Shown here: positions 26,132 to 35,234 of the stretch, in pieces
Layout of the letters: every line of letters begins with the position of its first letter
Numbering within the stretch: the stretch's first letter is position 1
DNA from: an uncultured Bdellovibrionales bacterium
Lineage (GTDB): Bacteria > Bdellovibrionota > FAC87 > UBA2466
Length of the DNA stretch: 64,000 nt
NCBI GenBank assembly: GCA_937903155.1
Contig: CALCZU010000029.1
Location: 9,368 to 73,367 of the forward strand
Direction: 5' to 3'
Translations under genes and position numbers: made by a program
Notes under the pieces: model-generated
The model's input: only the letters and a program-made list of their open reading frames with translations
Database searches by the model: none
What the model was told of the DNA's origin: nothing

Positions 26132-26578
26132 CTAAGTTCCTGAGAGCTCCAAAATTCTAGAGTAAGAAAATGGTTTTAGACTGGGGTGCTTCATGACAGG
26201 CCATTTGCGAATAATTTCTGTAAGACATTGCCGAACCTCCGAACCCAGATCGGGTTTTAATTCTAAAGTCGTGAAGGCCCCACTGCCTTCCCACTGCATC
26301 GACAATTGCATTCTCAACTCGTGATTTCCCGCGTTTAACAAAAAGCACTTCGACAGTTCCAGGCGACTCGATTCGAAGTGCGAATCGATGACACTATAAT
26401 CGTAAACCTCAGACGCATTATTTTTAAAATTTTTGGAATTTTTTTGCGATTCAATATTTGCAACAGGAGTTGCAGTTCTCTCGGGGACCCTGGAGACCGG
26501 CATAGGTAAAATTTCTTTCGCGATCGGAAAGGTGATCCAAATCACAAAGGCCAAAATAATAAAAACGACCCATCTCAT
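26132..26578 (-). CDS. Membrane-anchored protein with AgmX/PglI-like C-terminus
   Basis: The protein has 148 residues. Residues about 3-20 form an N-terminal membrane anchor. A polar linker follows to about 60. The C-terminal domain has the pattern of AgmX/PglI or TonB-like C-termini: S-K-C-F near 78, a strand pair with L-R-M-Q-L-S-M-Q-W-E-G-S-G, and R-Q-C-L-T-E-I-I-R-K-W-P, where two cysteines may pair. This is a resemblance by pattern only. Such domains occur in gliding and envelope-spanning complexes of deltaproteobacteria-like bacteria. No partner genes of such a complex are nearby. Confidence 0.55.
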   Translation of the reverse strand: MRWVVFIILAFVIWITFPIAKEILPMPVSRVPERTATPVANIESQKNSKNFKNNASEVYDYSVIDSHFESSRLELSKCFLLNAGNHELRMQLSMQWEGSGAFTTLELKPDLGSEVRQCLTEIIRKWPVMKHPSLKPFSYSRILELSGT

Positions 26579-26644
26579 AGACTTCTCTTACAGATAGGAC
26601 AAACGGCGGCAATTAGCTACAAAATAAGGGATTCGAACCGTCTA

Positions 26645-28033
26645 TTAGAAGTCAAAATAGATAAATTCGGCACTCTTTCCGGCGCTTAACGTAATACTTA
26701 ACACCCAAAAAATAAAAATTGCGGCGAGAATCGCGGGCTTCGGAAGCTTTAAAACGAGTAGCCTAAGTCGGCTTTGAGAATCCCACGTATGCATCAAGAA
26801 AAAGAGTCCGATTAAAGAGATCGCAAATATCTGGTGATTCAAAACATCTGCGAAATCCGACCAGGTTCCTGTAAAGGGAGCACAGAGTAATTGCAATGCA
26901 ACCGTCAAATTTTTTGCTCTAAAAAAAACCCAGGCCAATGCGACAAAATGAAACGTAAAGAAAATGCCTAACGCTTTAGAAAGTTTAGACTTTGAATTTC
27001 CAAAAGAAATCGCGTGGCTTAAAGCAATTCCCACTCCGTGAATGATTCCCCAGATCACAAAGGTCCAATTCGCTCCATGCCAAAGCCCCCCAAGCGCCAT
27101 CGTCACTAAAATATTTCGAATCTTCTTAAAAGACGATCCTCGGTTTCCTCCCAGAGGAATATAAAGATAATCCCTCAACCAAAATGAGAGCGTCATATGC
27201 CATTTGCGCCAGAACTCCGCGAGAGACTTAGAAAAATAAGGTCTGTCGAAATTAATGGGAAGACGAATCCCTAAAACTAAAGCAAGGCCCAACGCCATAT
27301 CGCTATACCCGCTAAAATCACAATAAATTTGGACCGCGTATCCATAAATCGCAAGAGCTGCATTCGTTCCGGTGACAGGAATGGTTTGACTAAATATTGG
27401 ATTCACAACGGCTGCGACCGTGTCAGCGAAAACCAATTTTTTCACAAGGCCCCAGGAGAAGATAAAAACCCCTCTTAAAAACTTCGCGTTCATCGCCGGA
27501 CGCGGATGACAGAGCTGAGGAATCAGCTGGCTCGGGCGTACGATGGGTCCCGCAATCAAATGAGGAAAAAACAGCACTGAACCCGCAAGCTCATCCCATC
27601 TTCTTTCGACCTGAAACTTCTGCCTTCTAACATCGATAAGGTAGGCTACGAGCGTAAACGTAATAAACGAAATGCCTAGGGGTAGAGTCACACTCATAAG
27701 AGGTTCCTCAGGCATAGACCAAGCTGATCGCCAAGCATTGTAGAAAAAATTTGTGTACTTAAAAAATATCAGAGGAAGAAACAAAACGATCAAAGTCGAA
27801 ATGAACCGAGCTTTTTTCTGCGGCTCACTAACGGCCCTATGCATTCCCAACGCGCCCGCATAGGCAATGCAGATCAGAACGAGCGGCAACCAGAGATAAA
27901 ACGGATTCCAGTAACCGTAGAAAATCAAACTTCCCGCGATAATGAGAAGGAGTCGAAATTTCGCGGGCAGAAAAAGATGGAAGAAAAAGTAAGGAAGAAA
28001 AAAGAGAATGAAAACAGGTGAACTAAAGAGCAT
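26645..28033 (-). CDS. MBOAT family O-acyltransferase, AlgI-like
   Basis: This polytopic inner-membrane protein of 462 residues has about ten or more hydrophobic segments. AlgI/DltB motifs are visible: F-P-H-L-I-A-G-P-I, the Y-C-D-F-S-G-Y-S-D-M-A block, F-W-R-K-W-H-M-T-L-S-F-W-L-R-D-Y-L-Y-I-P-L-G-G, and G-L-W-H-G-A-N-W whose histidine is the catalytic candidate. These proteins move acetyl groups across the membrane for O-acetylation of polysaccharides. It is last in an operon after two SGNH-type genes, only six bases behind the nearer one, the usual set for glycan acetylation. Confidence 0.93.
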   Translation of the reverse strand: MLFSSPVFILFFLPYFFFHLFLPAKFRLLLIIAGSLIFYGYWNPFYLWLPLVLICIAYAGALGMHRAVSEPQKKARFISTLIVLFLPLIFFKYTNFFYNAWRSAWSMPEEPLMSVTLPLGISFITFTLVAYLIDVRRQKFQVERRWDELAGSVLFFPHLIAGPIVRPSQLIPQLCHPRPAMNAKFLRGVFIFSWGLVKKLVFADTVAAVVNPIFSQTIPVTGTNAALAIYGYAVQIYCDFSGYSDMALGLALVLGIRLPINFDRPYFSKSLAEFWRKWHMTLSFWLRDYLYIPLGGNRGSSFKKIRNILVTMALGGLWHGANWTFVIWGIIHGVGIALSHAISFGNSKSKLSKALGIFFTFHFVALAWVFFRAKNLTVALQLLCAPFTGTWSDFADVLNHQIFAISLIGLFFLMHTWDSQSRLRLLVLKLPKPAILAAIFIFWVLSITLSAGKSAEFIYFDF

Positions 28034-28039
28034 AGGCCG

Positions 28040-29032
28040 TTACTTGGAAGAAATCGCTCGATTTACAATCGGGTTATTGTGCATCACCGGAAATAAAGCT
28101 TCGGCCATTTTACGATGTCCTAAAGCATTTGGATGCGGGTCATTGGGTAAAGACCAAATCTCGGAGCTCGGAATGCCTCGAAGTGCCGGAAGAAGGTCGA
28201 CATACTCATACCCTTCTCGCTCAGCCACTTTTTTCATTTCTTCATGAATCGAAGCGAAGGGATAATTTATAAGGTCGTGAACATCTGGCGTCATTGCCAG
28301 ATAGAGTTTAATCTTTTTCTCCCGAGCATATCTTGCAAGTCTCGCGAGAGCTTTTTCCATCTCAACTCGTCCCGGTGCGTTTGGTTCATACACTTTACGA
28401 TAGTGTTCTTCCAAACCGCCGGTTTTTTGTTTCATTTGGTTGAGCGCCATCCACAAAGTAACCGCGACTTGGCTATTTTTTAAAAACCAGTTTCCTCCGC
28501 CGGCTTCGAGTGTCTCTGCATCTCTTAGAAAATAGTGCACCAAAATATCAGTGGGATGCAGATCTTCTAATCGAGTAAGAAAACGTTCGACATAGCGGGC
28601 GCTGTTGTAATTCCCAATTCCTGCATTTAAAAATTCGACTTCTTCTCCTGCGGATTTTAATTTATTTTCGAGTAAAGACGTCATTGTCTCTTCCTCTTTC
28701 ACCCCCCAACCGAAGGTAATCGAGCTTCCTAATGCCAGAATTCTCCGCGGTGCCGGGGTTTGCGAAACAGGTCCTCCCCTTAATCCCCACTCGTTCGTCC
28801 GGAGTAAAACAGATTGCAGCGTCGCTTGCTGATTTTTTAGGTGTTCATGCCCGAGTAAGGGATTCTCACTTGGAGTTTTCAGTTCTTTTGCATAACGCCA
28901 CATCTCAATATCGTAATTCTTCATCGACGCGTTCTTCATTCGAAGAACGAACTCGGGAAAAAGAAGTGCCACACCGACACACGCAAATGTCAAAAGAGTA
29001 CTGAAAACTACTTTTTTAATATGGGTTGTCAT
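28040..29032 (-). CDS. SGNH/GDSL hydrolase, probable O-acetyl-handling partner
   Basis: The protein has 330 residues with an N-terminal signal or membrane anchor (about 8-25). The SGNH blocks are visible: L-G-S-S-I-T-F-G-W-G with the nucleophile serine, G-I-G-N-Y-N-S-A with the block III asparagine, and D-P-H-P-N-A-L-G-H near the C-terminus giving the Asp/His pair. In MBOAT operons such proteins finish acetyl transfer to, or removal from, a periplasmic glycan. It lies six bases upstream of the MBOAT gene and 70 bp downstream of another SGNH gene. Confidence 0.88.
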   Translation of the reverse strand: MTTHIKKVVFSTLLTFACVGVALLFPEFVLRMKNASMKNYDIEMWRYAKELKTPSENPLLGHEHLKNQQATLQSVLLRTNEWGLRGGPVSQTPAPRRILALGSSITFGWGVKEEETMTSLLENKLKSAGEEVEFLNAGIGNYNSARYVERFLTRLEDLHPTDILVHYFLRDAETLEAGGGNWFLKNSQVAVTLWMALNQMKQKTGGLEEHYRKVYEPNAPGRVEMEKALARLARYAREKKIKLYLAMTPDVHDLINYPFASIHEEMKKVAEREGYEYVDLLPALRGIPSSEIWSLPNDPHPNALGHRKMAEALFPVMHNNPIVNRAISSK

Positions 29033-29102
29033 AATTTTTTGGGAGGTTAGAAAGCTAGCTTTATTTTAGCATGTCCGTACTCTCATTGCGAGATTCGACG
29101 AT

Positions 29103-30209
29103 TCATTTTTTCGTGAGATACTGACGAATCTGCTCGGCGACAAATTCATTGCCGGCGGCTGTCATATTGCCATGGCCCACTTTTTCGCCAAAGTTTCGAT
29201 AGCTAAAATAAAACGTGTCATAGACGAGAAGATCTTTGGATTTTAACTCTAGTAAAGAAGGCGTTAAATCGAGGACTTCCAACGAATTCTCTCGGGCACA
29301 ACGATTGACCTTCTCTAGCGCATCGATATTCCCTGCCTCTAGTTCAAAAAAAGGCTGAGAAACGACAACCGTCCGGATATTTTTAGAGCGACTCAAATCC
29401 GAAAGTAGCTTCATGATGTGACAAGAAATATCCGCATCGTTTTCTTCGGTACTCGACGGTAAGCGGTCTGCGAGCTTTACACTCCACCAGTAATCAGGAG
29501 CCATTTTAGAAAAGAGGAACGAAAGGAAAGTGCTTCGTCCCACCACCTTGTGAACAAGAGGAAGCTCAAGCTCGTGCACGCCGGGCGATTTGGCGATGGG
29601 GACCCCTTTTAACACAAATTCACCGTTTTCTTTTTCAAAATACGGCTTTTTATCGTCTGAAAAATATCCCGGATAGTTTTTTTGTACCGTTCGCGAGATA
29701 TCGTACCCGGTGTAACCAAACAGCAACGTAGTGGGTTTATAAATCTCAACTAACTGTTTTGCCCGGAGAAAAGTTTGATCCATTCCATAAGCGCACACGG
29801 CCCCATTGATCACTCGCTCCCCTATTTTGCTCTCGAGCGCACTAGCCCAGGTTTCTTCGTTAGAAACTTGATCCCCGAATGCAAAAGAGTCACCCACGAC
29901 TAAGAACGGCGTCAGTCCTTCTTTCACGGGGTTTGTGGGGGAGTTTGCGCGAATTCCGTGATCAAGCGTAGAGACTCGAGTTCGGTAATCATTCCACCGC
30001 TCTTTTACATTGGGTTCGGATACCCAACCTAAGTTCTCATCAAACGTAAAAAGGCAGCTTGCAGTATTCGATTGATGATATTTAACAAAGTAATTGTCGA
30101 AATTAGTCAGTTCGTGTCTTCTAAAACGCAGAAGGATTTCGCCCGAAATTACCACGGCGAAAACCGTGAAGCCTATCCATACAGACGTCACAAAAACTTT
30201 TCTTTTCAT
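29103..30209 (-). CDS. SGNH/GDSL hydrolase-like membrane-anchored protein
   Basis: The protein has 368 residues. An N-terminal hydrophobic segment (about 7-25) anchors or exports it. Block I is V-V-G-D-S-F-A-F-G-D with the catalytic serine; the later asparagine block is less clear (G-A-V-C-A-Y-G-M-D-Q). The C-terminal motif is G-H-G-N-M-T-A-A-G-N, in which the usual Asp before the His is not obvious, so catalysis may differ from its neighbour. It is the first gene of the operon with the second SGNH gene and the MBOAT gene, and so probably serves the same O-acetylation process. Confidence 0.82.
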   Translation of the reverse strand: MKRKVFVTSVWIGFTVFAVVISGEILLRFRRHELTNFDNYFVKYHQSNTASCLFTFDENLGWVSEPNVKERWNDYRTRVSTLDHGIRANSPTNPVKEGLTPFLVVGDSFAFGDQVSNEETWASALESKIGERVINGAVCAYGMDQTFLRAKQLVEIYKPTTLLFGYTGYDISRTVQKNYPGYFSDDKKPYFEKENGEFVLKGVPIAKSPGVHELELPLVHKVVGRSTFLSFLFSKMAPDYWWSVKLADRLPSSTEENDADISCHIMKLLSDLSRSKNIRTVVVSQPFFELEAGNIDALEKVNRCARENSLEVLDLTPSLLELKSKDLLVYDTFYFSYRNFGEKVGHGNMTAAGNEFVAEQIRQYLTKK

Positions 30210-30370
30210 TTCCGAAGTCTCTCCGATTGAGGTAGAAAAAATGATACTCCGCCTAATACTTATTATAGCCTGTTATTACAGATCTTTCTGTGTTCAGTCT
30301 GTCAGCTTTAGAAACAACGCGTTAAACCAACCCTCTTGAATCATAACGCGATCCAATTTATTTTTATCCC

Positions 30371-30574
30371 ATGAAAAAATTTCTGCTTTTAAATCTCTGT
30401 TTCTTTTCTCTTCTTAATTTCGCCGCAATAGAAAAATCGGGGACCGCCGGAAATGAAATCAAAACCGGCTTCTTAAAAATGCTTCACGGCGCATCGCGAG
30501 GAGTAAAAAAAGCCGCCGACAAAGTGGAAAGTAAGCTCGATCAAAAAGTAAAAAAACACGCGAAAAAAGGCTAA
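30371..30574 (+). CDS. Small secreted lysine-rich protein
   Basis: The protein has 67 residues. A clear signal peptide covers about 1-19 (M-K-K-F then a Leu/Phe core, ending N-F-A-A). The mature part of about 48 residues is strongly basic and helix-prone (R-G-V-K-K-A-A-D-K-V-E-S-K-L-D-Q-K-V-K-K-H), as in amphipathic helices. The ribosome binding site is weak. No family is recognised. It converges with the endonuclease/exonuclease gene at 30581, six bases away. Confidence 0.55.
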   Translation: MKKFLLLNLCFFSLLNFAAIEKSGTAGNEIKTGFLKMLHGASRGVKKAADKVESKLDQKVKKHAKKG

Positions 30575-30580
30575 AGACAC

Positions 30581-31342
30581 TTAACGGCTCTTCAAGATAA
30601 AATCCGCCATGATCGGCAAGTGATCCGAAAGACGCGTCCAAGGCTTCCCCTTTAAACAAGTCGCGGATTTAAATTCAATTTTCTTGAAATAAATTCTGTC
30701 TAAATTCAAAATCGGAAATTTACTCGGAAATGTTTTCGCGTATTTTTCTTGCTGACTTAAAAAAACTTCTTCCAAATGCAATTTGCTCGAAAACGTCTCC
30801 GTCACTTTTTTACGCCAGTCATTGAAATCGCCCGCGATGATTAGAGGAATTTTGTGCGAGACGGTTTCGTGGACGTAATTGCACAGACGATTGACTTGGA
30901 GCTCGCGCTCAAACTGAAGTAAACCCAAATGCGCATTTAAAACATGAATTTCAATAAAACCATCTTCGTGAGGCACCGCGATTCGCCCGTGGACGACTCC
31001 GCGAGTTTTTAGTTTTCCCACCGTAATATTTTCATTTTTGTATTCGACAAAAGGATACTTCGATAAAATCGCATTTCCGTGGTGGTGCTTCGAAAAAATA
31101 ACATTTTTGAAGAACGCGGAATGCGGCCACATCTCATCTGCCAAAGCCTCGAGCTGCCCGCTGACTTCCTCTGGCCAAAGTTTAGATTTTTTTTGGTACT
31201 CTGAGCCTGCGACTTCCTGTAAAAAAACGACATCGGGTTGCAACGAGAGCAATGCCTTTTTCAAAAGACTGATCTCGTGGCCGTGTCTTTTAACCGTAAT
31301 GCCTTGATGAATATTGTAGGTGACTACTCGGAGCGATGTCAT
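30581..31342 (-). CDS. Endonuclease/exonuclease/phosphatase family protein
   Basis: This EEP-fold metal-dependent phosphohydrolase has 253 residues. All family motifs are present: T-Y-N-I-H at 8-12, F-L-Q-E-V near 40 with the metal-binding Glu, L-N-A-H-L-G near 137, G-D-F-N-D-W near 173, and L-S-D-H-L-P-I near the end. There is no signal peptide. Substrates in this superfamily range from DNA to lipids and inositol phosphates. It is the last gene of the polysaccharide operon, overlapping the GT4 gene by ATGA, so a lipid- or sugar-phosphate substrate is possible, by context only. Confidence 0.9.
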   Translation of the reverse strand: MTSLRVVTYNIHQGITVKRHGHEISLLKKALLSLQPDVVFLQEVAGSEYQKKSKLWPEEVSGQLEALADEMWPHSAFFKNVIFSKHHHGNAILSKYPFVEYKNENITVGKLKTRGVVHGRIAVPHEDGFIEIHVLNAHLGLLQFERELQVNRLCNYVHETVSHKIPLIIAGDFNDWRKKVTETFSSKLHLEEVFLSQQEKYAKTFPSKFPILNLDRIYFKKIEFKSATCLKGKPWTRLSDHLPIMADFILKSR

Positions 31343-32532
31343 AGCGCCCTATTATACAACGCGGAATACTTTTGAACACCTTGTTCTATCGAAAAATACT
31401 TTCGAGCCGTCTCGATACACCGCTGGGCTAACAATGGATCGAGAGAGAGATCGAGCCAGAGTTTGACAGTCTCATCTATATCCTTCTCCGAAAACGATGG
31501 GGACAGGACGCCCACTCGATTTTCGCCAATAAGAAGGTCAGAATCTCCCACGCCAAGGTTGGTCACAACGGAAACGCCACATCCCAAAACTTCGGCAAAC
31601 TTCGTGGGACTACTCGCTTGCTTTGAAAAACTCGGACGAATGAAATAGACATTCACCTGCATTTGGTTAATCCAGTAGGGCATTTCATCCGAATCCGCAC
31701 TCACTAAAAGATAGTCTGACGGTTCAATACCGAAATCTTTAAGGTGATTTTTAATCTTTTCGTGTTCTCCCCGGTTTAAAATTAAAAAAAGAGGCGCCGG
31801 AGACGGTTTTAATTTTTGAAAAGCCAAAAACGCTCGGATACTTGCTGGAAAATCATACCAAAGTCCCACACTGCCCGAGTACCCGACGACAAACCGATCC
31901 GAAAACTTCTTCTCAACTTCCAAAGGTTTAAATTTCCCAAGATCCGCACATGTGGGAATCACTTCGATCTCGTCTGCCGTTTTATTCGAGTTACGGAAAC
32001 TTAAAACCACGTCTTTTCCTTTTTGGGTCAATGAAACGATTGCCGTCGCGTCTTTTATAAAACGTTTTTCGAGCCATTTTGTGACACGATAAATCTTCGA
32101 TTTTTTTCGCCACAGCCCACCTTCAATTCTTTCGTCCGCCCAAAATCCGCGCATATCAAAAAGAAGTCGCGTTCTGAAAACCATTTTTACGAACCATCCC
32201 ATAAACATCGCCACATAGCTACGTGCGTGAATCAAACGAATCCCGTTAAAAAGAACGAGTAGAAATGAAACGACGACTCCTTGGAAAATATCGAAAGCGG
32301 TTGCGGGAATGGTCGGACTTTTATGATAGGTCAAAGGGATCCAAAAAATCCCGCAGTCTCGGGCCTGCTTCCTCAGAGATTGAAAATTCTCAGTTCCCTT
32401 CTGATCCTTTTTCTCAAAACTCACGAGAAAAATTTTGAATTCTCGTGAAAGCGACTTTAAATAGACGAACACCTGAGAGTAGCCCAAAGCATCGGTCATT
32501 CCGTCATAACTGAGGTAAAGCACTTTTTTCAT
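31339..32532 (-). CDS. Glycosyltransferase family 4 protein
   Basis: This GT-B fold glycosyltransferase has 397 residues. The N-terminal half has a Rossmann pattern (V-L-Y-L-S-Y-D-G-M-T-D-A-L-G-Y-S-Q) and R-S-Y-V-A-M near 110. The C-terminal half has V-V-G-Y-S-G-S-V-G-L-W-Y near 215-226 and the donor-binding region S-P-T-K-F-A-E-V-L-G-C-G near 318, typical of GT4. It lacks a signal peptide and should act on the cytoplasmic face of the membrane. It starts three bases after the stop of the GT2 gene and overlaps the EEP gene by ATGA. Donor sugar unknown. Confidence 0.92.
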   Translation of the reverse strand: MKKVLYLSYDGMTDALGYSQVFVYLKSLSREFKIFLVSFEKKDQKGTENFQSLRKQARDCGIFWIPLTYHKSPTIPATAFDIFQGVVVSFLLVLFNGIRLIHARSYVAMFMGWFVKMVFRTRLLFDMRGFWADERIEGGLWRKKSKIYRVTKWLEKRFIKDATAIVSLTQKGKDVVLSFRNSNKTADEIEVIPTCADLGKFKPLEVEKKFSDRFVVGYSGSVGLWYDFPASIRAFLAFQKLKPSPAPLFLILNRGEHEKIKNHLKDFGIEPSDYLLVSADSDEMPYWINQMQVNVYFIRPSFSKQASSPTKFAEVLGCGVSVVTNLGVGDSDLLIGENRVGVLSPSFSEKDIDETVKLWLDLSLDPLLAQRCIETARKYFSIEQGVQKYSALYNRAL

Positions 32533-32535
32533 CGG

Positions 32536-33261
32536 TTAATCTTCAAACCGAAAACGCAGAAGCGTCCATACTGCGGTAAAACCATCTGACATCTTAATTT
32601 TTTTTCCTTCTTCTTTCGAACGCGGAGAATACTGGATGGGCACTTCGCGAATTTCATATCCTTGTTTTAAAAGCTTTGCGGTCAATTCATGATCCGTTTC
32701 AAATCCCGCCGTTTTCACTTTCAAACCTCTTAAAAATTCCATCGGATAAATCTTATAGGCTGTCAGCGTATCGGTCAGCCAATTTCCATAAAGCATAAAA
32801 GTCAAAGAAGAGAGCGCCACTCCCGCCCCGTAAGGGCCAAGACCTTGTTCCGGATGCTTCCCGGGTAAAATAAACGTCTTTTGCTTTTGGTAACGGCCCA
32901 GCGTACGGCTTCCGTAGACCGCTAACTTTTTTTTGAAATCGAGAGATCTCAACATCGTAAGATAATCGTTGGGATCGTATTCGAGATCTGCATCTTGGAC
33001 CAAAACATAATCGCCCGTCGCTTCCTCAATTCCTCTTTGAACCGCACGGCCTTTTCCTTGATTCGGAACTTGCTGAAAAGTTCGGACGTCCTGAAACCGA
33101 CTCGCCTCTCGAAAAGTCGCGTCTTTCGACCCGTCGTCGACGAGAATCACTTCTTTGCTAAAGCCTAAAGTCTCTGTCGGAACCGACAAAACCCTTTCAA
33201 GAAGTTTTGCGATGTACTTTTCTTCGTTATACGCAGGGATGACGATCGAAAGCTTCTTCAT
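32536..33261 (-). CDS. Glycosyltransferase family 2 protein
   Basis: This GT-A fold transferase has 241 residues. The motifs are I-V-I-P-A-Y-N-E-E at 5-13, V-D-D-G-S-K-D near 41-47 and the metal-binding D-A-D near 90. The C-terminal part (E-V-P-I-Q-Y-S-P-R-S-K-E-E-G-K-K) is shared with the GT2 half of the upstream fusion protein, so the two are tandem paralogues. I chose the ATG at 33261 because it overlaps the upstream stop as ATGA and opens the fold directly; a longer reading to 33294 adds an unsupported leader. The family includes polyprenyl-phosphate sugar transferases. Confidence 0.92.
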   Translation of the reverse strand: MKKLSIVIPAYNEEKYIAKLLERVLSVPTETLGFSKEVILVDDGSKDATFREASRFQDVRTFQQVPNQGKGRAVQRGIEEATGDYVLVQDADLEYDPNDYLTMLRSLDFKKKLAVYGSRTLGRYQKQKTFILPGKHPEQGLGPYGAGVALSSLTFMLYGNWLTDTLTAYKIYPMEFLRGLKVKTAGFETDHELTAKLLKQGYEIREVPIQYSPRSKEEGKKIKMSDGFTAVWTLLRFRFED

Positions 33262-35234
33262 GAATGGCTCCAGCGTGTGGAAACCAATGTCCATAAAGAT
33301 TGAATTCCATCCCAGAACGTCGACTTTTTACCCGCTTTTTTAGTTCTCGGGGCGTATTCCACCGGAAGTTCCAAAATAAACACTTTTTTCTTCGCAAGTT
33401 TGGCAATAATTTCGGTCTCGAGATTCATTCCGCTACTTTTTAAAGCCAGCGACGTTAAAAGCCGCCCTTCAAACGCTTTGATCCCTGTCAGTGGGTCCGA
33501 AACGAAACGATTGTAAAGGACTTGCGAAATCAGACTTAAAATCATCCCGCCGTATTTTCCTACGATAAACCCAAAATAATTATCTCGATAAATCTCTTTA
33601 ATCCGATCATTGAGGTCGATGCACTTGATGGCGCGACTTCCAAAGACGACCTTAAATTCATTCTGAACAATCGCCATCACGACTTTGGGAAGGTCCGAAA
33701 CAGAGTACTCTCCATCGGCGTGAAAAAAGACGATGATATTGCCAAGCGCTTGTTCAATCCCGTAGCGAAGAACGTCACCCCTTCCCGAACCTCTCGGGAG
33801 TTCAAAGACACGAATATTGCTTTCGTTTTTCGCGTAGAGCAAAGTCAAGTCAGTCGAGCCCCCATCGACAAAGATAATTTCTTTTGCGAGGCCCAAAGTC
33901 TGAAAATTGAGAAGAACAAGATCATGTAAGACTCTTCTCACCGTTTTCTCTTCGTTGAGTGCCGGAACGATGATCGAGACCATGTAGGGCATGGCTTTTA
34001 GATTCGTCTGAACTTTTTGGTTGGCTATCGATAAAAGCTCATCGACGACTTTGCCACCCAAATGCACTCCCGGGTTTGACTCCCAATTGATTCCGACATT
34101 TTTCTCGTCTTTGAGTAAATCAGATGAGGCCGTGATATAGACTTGGTCCGAATCACCTTCAATTTTTTGAAAAAAACTTTTTGTGATGAGATCATTTAAT
34201 TTAAAAGCGGTTCTACCTTTGCGATTCACATAGTAGACAAGCTTTTGGGTTAATGACTCCACCGTTTCACCCTGAATTTCAAAATCTTTGCGGATATTGG
34301 CGACAAAAACTTTTTCAGCTACCGTATTAGACGCAATCGATTCCGAGATTTTCTCAGTGAGATATGAAGGAAAAAGCGAAGAGTGTTGAGTCCCCGGTCC
34401 GTAGATAATGAGTTTCGCATCTTTTAAGGCCTGCTCAGCGCGAGGATTGATTTCGACCCGTTTCTCAAGCGTTCGCAACGCAACGGCTTTTTCTTCAATC
34501 GAGAGTTTTTTAATTTGCGAAAGCGTTTCCGTAGATAAGTAGTTTTCGAGCAGGAAAATCTCTTTCACTCGGCTATTGCCTTGTTCACCGACTAAAGCCG
34601 CTTCGTCTTCAAGAATACGGCCATCCTCTTTTAGACCGACCAGGACTCGATTACTGCCATCGGTAATATTTAAGACTTCCGTATCGATTCGACAAAGTTT
34701 TGAGAAACGCTCGACCGCGCGATTAAAATCTCGATCTTTTAAATACGCTCCTGCGAACGCGAGATTTCCTAATGAGCAATCCGCGTAGTTCAAAACACCT
34801 CGCGAGCTTTTTTTGTACTCCAAGAAACTTTTCAATAGATCGCCGAGCTCCCCTGCACTTTCGACACTGAGATTTAAATAGTGTTCTCGTAGGAATTTAA
34901 GTTCGGGAATTTCACCGCGTTCAAGATTAAGAAGATCTTTCTCCGCCTTTTCGTTCGAAATATCTTTAGGGAAGCGAAACTCAACCAGTTCGTGAAGGCT
35001 TGAAAAAGCCTTTTCATTTTTGGCAATGAGGCGGGAACAATTTTTTCGAACATCGGAAGGCCCGAGCATGCCTGGGATAAAACGCCGTAACATTCCCGTC
35101 GATAAGCCGTCATCATAAGTATTGACGAGCAAGGTCAGCTGAATCTGTGGATGCTTGGAGAGAACCTCGATAATCGTCCCGGCTCCCCGGCCTCCACAAA
35201 AAAGAACGACATTGAGTTTATTTTGCGTGTTCAT
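33258..35234 (-). CDS. CofD/YvcK-like domain fused to GT2 glycosyltransferase
   Basis: The protein has 658 residues and two enzymes in one chain. Residues about 8-410 match the CofD/YvcK family (L-F-C-G-G-R-G-A-G at 11-19, V-N-T-Y-D-D-G near 37-43, N-Y-A-D-C-S-L-G-N near 149-157, and Y-G-P-G-T-Q near 278-283). Residues about 415-650 are a GT2 transferase (V-P-A-L-N-E-E, V-D-G-G-S-T-D at 456-462, H-A-D-G-E near 505). CofD transfers phospholactate to a flavin cofactor; YvcK-type proteins bind nucleotide sugars. Here the setting in a glycan operon favours a nucleotide-linked sugar or polyol role, as inference. Confidence 0.85.
   Translation of the reverse strand: MNTQNKLNVVLFCGGRGAGTIIEVLSKHPQIQLTLLVNTYDDGLSTGMLRRFIPGMLGPSDVRKNCSRLIAKNEKAFSSLHELVEFRFPKDISNEKAEKDLLNLERGEIPELKFLREHYLNLSVESAGELGDLLKSFLEYKKSSRGVLNYADCSLGNLAFAGAYLKDRDFNRAVERFSKLCRIDTEVLNITDGSNRVLVGLKEDGRILEDEAALVGEQGNSRVKEIFLLENYLSTETLSQIKKLSIEEKAVALRTLEKRVEINPRAEQALKDAKLIIYGPGTQHSSLFPSYLTEKISESIASNTVAEKVFVANIRKDFEIQGETVESLTQKLVYYVNRKGRTAFKLNDLITKSFFQKIEGDSDQVYITASSDLLKDEKNVGINWESNPGVHLGGKVVDELLSIANQKVQTNLKAMPYMVSIIVPALNEEKTVRRVLHDLVLLNFQTLGLAKEIIFVDGGSTDLTLLYAKNESNIRVFELPRGSGRGDVLRYGIEQALGNIIVFFHADGEYSVSDLPKVVMAIVQNEFKVVFGSRAIKCIDLNDRIKEIYRDNYFGFIVGKYGGMILSLISQVLYNRFVSDPLTGIKAFEGRLLTSLALKSSGMNLETEIIAKLAKKKVFILELPVEYAPRTKKAGKKSTFWDGIQSLWTLVSTRWSHS

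Noticed and set aside
30459..30659. Minus-strand frame over the end of the EEP gene and the small lysine-rich gene
   Set aside because: It is the complement of a signal-peptide-containing small gene and has no pattern of its own.
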